A stretch of 64,000 nucleotides of DNA from Panorpa germanica (taxonomy: Eukaryota; Arthropoda; Insecta; Mecoptera; Panorpidae): contig OY783207.1 of assembly GCA_963678705.1 (NCBI GenBank), positions 22,604,001 through 22,668,000 on the forward strand. Direction: 5' to 3'. A program made the position numbers and the translations under genes. Each line of letters starts with the position of its first letter. The first letter of the stretch is position 1. Positions 60,620 through 64,000 of this stretch are shown here, piece by piece. The notes below the pieces were generated by a model. It worked only from the letters and a program-made list of their open reading frames with translations, was not told the origin of the DNA and searched no databases.

Positions 60620-60930
60620 ATAGCGCATCACTTGAGCACGGCTAAACCGATTTGGCTAAATGTTTTTTAAATGTTCAATATATGCAGTCTGAGAAGATTT
60701 GGTCGGAAAAATGGACAATTCTGGAAAAACTGAAAGTCCTTTTTCCTACCGGATTTTTGCTATTATGTGCGCAAATTCGTTTGACAGCTGATTGTGAAAT
60801 TGTAAATCCACCTAATAGTGACAAAAAATTGATTCAGTTGTTTATTTTCAGTTGTATTGTGAAAACATTGATTGAAATTTGGACAGAACAAACTGACATT
60901 CTATCCAGTCAGCAAGTTGACTATAAAATG
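60620..60930 (+). repeat. Interspersed repeat, copy 2
   Basis: Partner of 26605-26920. A 94-codon ORF across it (60652-60936) is not conserved in the other copy, so I do not call it a gene. Confidence 0.65.
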
Positions 60931-60936
60931 TATTAA

Positions 60937-62176
60937 TTTTTTCTCATTATTCATTTTTCATACATTCTACAAAATGTCTGGCTTTTACAGTAACATAGAA
61001 AAGTACACTAACGCCATCTAAACGGGATCTCATCTAATTAGGTTAATTCTTGTTTACATCGTTATAATTAATACTCGTTCGCATACTTGACTGTATCAGT
61101 TTCGTTTTGTACCATTTGTTTATTTGCTTTGTAGAACTTTGCTTTAGCGTCTAACGGACGGATACAGAGAAGCTTTTGCTTACAGCTCGGCTACGAAGTC
61201 TTCTGCATTATCTTACTCAAATTATGTTTAGCAGCTATGTACTATGTACGTTACGCTTCCTTATATATTTAGATTAAATTTGTGAAAACAAAGATTATTA
61301 TATTTATATATTCCACTCGTAGTTGTAGCTGAAGTAAGCGATGTAAATTTCTATTCAGTATGCAAACAAGCTTTTAGGGAAGTTCCATGCCTTAAGCTTT
61401 AGATGGTAAAATAATAAAGGAAATACAAATCAAGGTGTAATGTATGAGATTAACAAAATGTTTTTTTTTAAGGAAAATAGAAGCCAGTAGAAAATAAAAT
61501 ATAAGAAATGTCTATTAGGAAAATTCACTTATACTTGAGTGTTAAGTTTCTTCATAACATTAGATATTCCCTGTATATTCATATATGCTCCATAATGTGA
61601 AAATAATATCCTGTATACGTATTGTATATACATAGAATGAATAGACATGGTAGTACATACTATGTACATGCAGCAATGTTTAAATATGCACATACCTTTG
61701 CATTTGCACGTACGTGTGACATACAGTGTAGGTTTTACATCACAACAGCATATACATGGGATATGTAATATACATGAATGTATATACCTCGAATATAGTA
61801 TGTATATCCAAAGGTTTTCTGGGTTATTCTTACGAAGTTGGAGTCTGTAAGAATTTCTGGTAGGGTGTCGGAGTCAGAGAAAATAAATCGACTCTGATTT
61901 GAACTTCGTACAGTGAAGAAATTAGAATTCTATTGGCCTTGTAAGGATGAACATTCTTTAATTTTTTGAACTTAAGTTTATTTAATTATCCTGTGCTTTT
62001 AAATAAATGTTTTAATTGTGAATATCTTCAATAATATTACAACTATAACTTTAAAAAGAAATCACATTAGAGATCTTGATATTTAACTTTATCAGTACAC
62101 ATAATATACATTTCTAAAATATTATATTATATACTGTTCACAACCCCAATTAAAGTACGCTATGAGAAAAATGGGC
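60937..62176. other. Intergenic, TA-rich
   Basis: The segment 61600-61830 is dense in GTATATAC, ATGTAC and TACATG palindromes. A piece near 61840-61910 (GAGTCTGTAAG, GGTGTCGGAGTCAGAG) and CAGTACACATAATATACATT near 62094 belong to a decayed copy of the GAGTCGG element of 49.7 kb. No gene seen. Confidence 0.4.
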
Positions 62177-62771
62177 AATGGGCCTGTGTCCTCATTTTTT
62201 TGTGGACGATTTTTCAATTGTTGATTGAAATTGATATTAATAAATGTGTATTGGGGTATCTATTTTATTAAATATCTAAATATTGACGGAGATATAGCAA
62301 TTAAAAATTTGAATTGTAGTTTTAGCGCTAGAAGTGGTCGGCCATATTTGTATGACGTGAAATGCATTTTAACGTCAGTTATTTGTTGAGTAGGTCAGTG
62401 CTGTGGTAATGTTCTGTAGCTGTTGGTAGTCAAATAATCAAGTCAAGTCAAAGAATAATAAGTTTTTATTTTATTTAACCCTGTTACGGCAGACATAATA
62501 TTGAAATATTATTATTCCTCGAAATAGCTGTAAATAATATTTGATATTTGGATATATAAATACATATAGCAGAGATTTATGAGCTTTATGGTTGGTAACC
62601 TTACACAAGGATTGTGATGTCACATGCACTTGGAATGTATACAACGTTGAATCACTTTAATAATTAAAGAGACTCTTAACATATAAGGAGTTATTAAAAA
62701 AATAATTGAATATTTGAGGTACACATATAGTACACTTTTATAGAAATTAAGACATAGGACACAAGCCCATT
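62177..62771. mobile_element. TIR element, second copy (595 bp)
   Basis: Ends AATGGGCCTGTGTCCT and AGGACACAAGCCCATT. It is the reverse-complement partner of the element in HAP2 intron 2 (13157-13793) along its full length, with a few small indels. No coding. Confidence 0.85.
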
Positions 62772-63465
62772 GTACGTGGCCTATTTAAAGGGCGGGACTA
62801 TAAAACAATCTTGAATTAATTTATACTATAGCAGATTTTCACTGAGTTTAATGTATTGTAACATAAATTGGCACTGGATAAAATGGAATCTGTAGCAGAT
62901 TTATACTGGAATTGTTATCAGAATTTGGGTTGCACTCAAATTGATTAAAATAAAATCTAAAATGTTCAAGTATTCTCACGATTGATTCCAAGCACTACTT
63001 CTTTATTAATTGTTGGTATATATCCAGATACCAATGTATTATGTTATTAGATACAAACCTTGGTGCATTTGTGACAATCCTTAGCAAGTATGTTGCTTAG
63101 TAGTAGATGTTTTAAATAGAATGGAAATTTAGATTCATTTGAATTTGAATTTCAACTTAAATTTTGAATCATTTCTTTTTATATAAACTTCTTTTTATAT
63201 TTAATTTGGTCAAAGTCAGATTACTAAAGTTATCTTCGACCGGAGTCGAACTCAGTTCTTATTTCACCGGAGTAAAAATTATAATTAAAAAATTTAGTTG
63301 AATTGGGTGGTACTTAAGTAGGTATAGGACGTACCGTCAATGCAAAAAGTTTATCTCTCGGTAATACGAAATGCAAAATACGAAATACATCAGGGACGAG
63401 CAAATATTGGGACTGTACCTTTGAAAATGAATTTTTAAACCCTATTAAACTGCTTTTTGCTTGTT
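62772..63465. other. Intergenic with a solo repeat unit
   Basis: Contains GGCACTGGATAAAATGGAATC with TGTAGCAGATTTATACTGG at about 62869-62912, the same unit as at 3.0, 36.2, 48.6 and 50.4 kb. Otherwise nothing recognised. Confidence 0.45.
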
Positions 63466-64000
63466 AAAATGATTTTTTATGCATATAATAGTTTAATAAA
63501 TTAAAAATTACCTATAATTAATATCAAATTTATATTAATTCAATTTAAATACAAATTAAATATTTTGAAAAACGAATAATAAATTTTGCAACGCTGCAAA
63601 TTTACGTGTGTTGACGCATGCGTGATTTGGTTCTTTGACCAATACATTGTTATATTTTATATAACATTTATTCCGATTTTGAATTTCCCACTCAAATTGG
63701 CATTTGCAACGTTGCCGGCTTATAACCTACATTTACTGTTTCTTAAAGGTTTTATTTAAATATTTTCGTATATAGGTATCCTTTTGATAATTTTCTTTTT
63801 GAATTGTTACAGAAAAGATTATTTTATATACACCTAGTTTTTGAAAACCGTGTCATTATTTTTTTATAGTTAAAAGTTATATTATGTGGTGAAATTGAGC
63901 TAAAAATTATGATTTGTATGGAAAATGACTATTTTTAATCATATATAAAAAGAAAACTATGAACCCTAGGTCTCTACAATTTTGAGACAGCTTGTATTTT
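63466..64000 (+). repeat. Long interspersed repeat, copy 2, cut by window end
   Basis: Partner of 40262-40801, same orientation. It runs off the end of the window, so its true right end is unknown. Confidence 0.85.

Noticed and set aside
60652..60936. 94-codon plus-strand ORF
   Set aside because: It lies in an interspersed repeat whose other copy at 26.6 kb does not keep the frame.
1..64000. CRISPR arrays, operons, prophage or bacterial insertion
   Set aside because: There are no regularly spaced identical repeats and no bacterial gene clusters. Introns, U6, 7SL and insect transposons show that this is nuclear arthropod DNA.

Overview
The window is AT-rich nuclear DNA from an arthropod, almost certainly an insect. 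It has spliceosomal introns, AATAAA poly(A) signals, an insect-type U6 snRNA, a 7SL (SRP) RNA and the usual insect transposon fauna (mariner, jockey-like LINEs, Helitron, hAT-like elements, tRNA-derived SINEs). I cannot name the order or species from sequence alone. Only about a fifth of the window is convincingly protein-coding. The rest is intron and intergenic DNA, much of it built from old interspersed repeats, several present in two or more copies here.

Layout. 1-3,960: a large foldback repeat, a Helitron-like element, then a small Pol III cluster with a 7SL RNA gene (about 2091-2389, +) and a U6 snRNA gene (2811-2917, +). 4,045-10,113 (+): a two-exon gene for a 1,930-residue protein with an N-terminal P-loop GTPase, a long middle region, a collagen-like glycine-rich segment, coiled coils, and a separate C-terminal exon. 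That exon has a dibasic site and reminds me of the latrotoxin C-terminal domain known from spider toxins and arthropod endosymbiont proteins. 12,644-18,904 (+): a five-exon HAP2/GCS1 gamete fusogen of about 1,593 residues, with a Lys/Asn/Glu-rich insertion of roughly 580 residues in its ectodomain. 19,100-37,900: intergenic, with a hAT-like element with intact 8-bp duplications, two decayed mariners (one carrying a nested MITE), SINEs, a LINE tail and several TIR elements. 37,928-52,519 (+): two coding exons, separated by a 12.7-kb repeat-filled intron, of an unrecognised tyrosine-motif-rich, probably disordered protein that continues beyond what I can find. 52,520-64,000: mainly repeats, with two weak small-ORF candidates and one GC-richer promoter-like patch.

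The three protein genes lie on the same strand but show no sign of working together. HAP2 acts in sperm-egg membrane fusion. The large GTPase is the most unusual gene, because of its domain mixture and because its tail may have been exchanged with endosymbiont or toxin genes. Exon boundaries were set by reading frame phase and GT-AG sites. No alignment or database search was possible, so family names rest on motif recognition.
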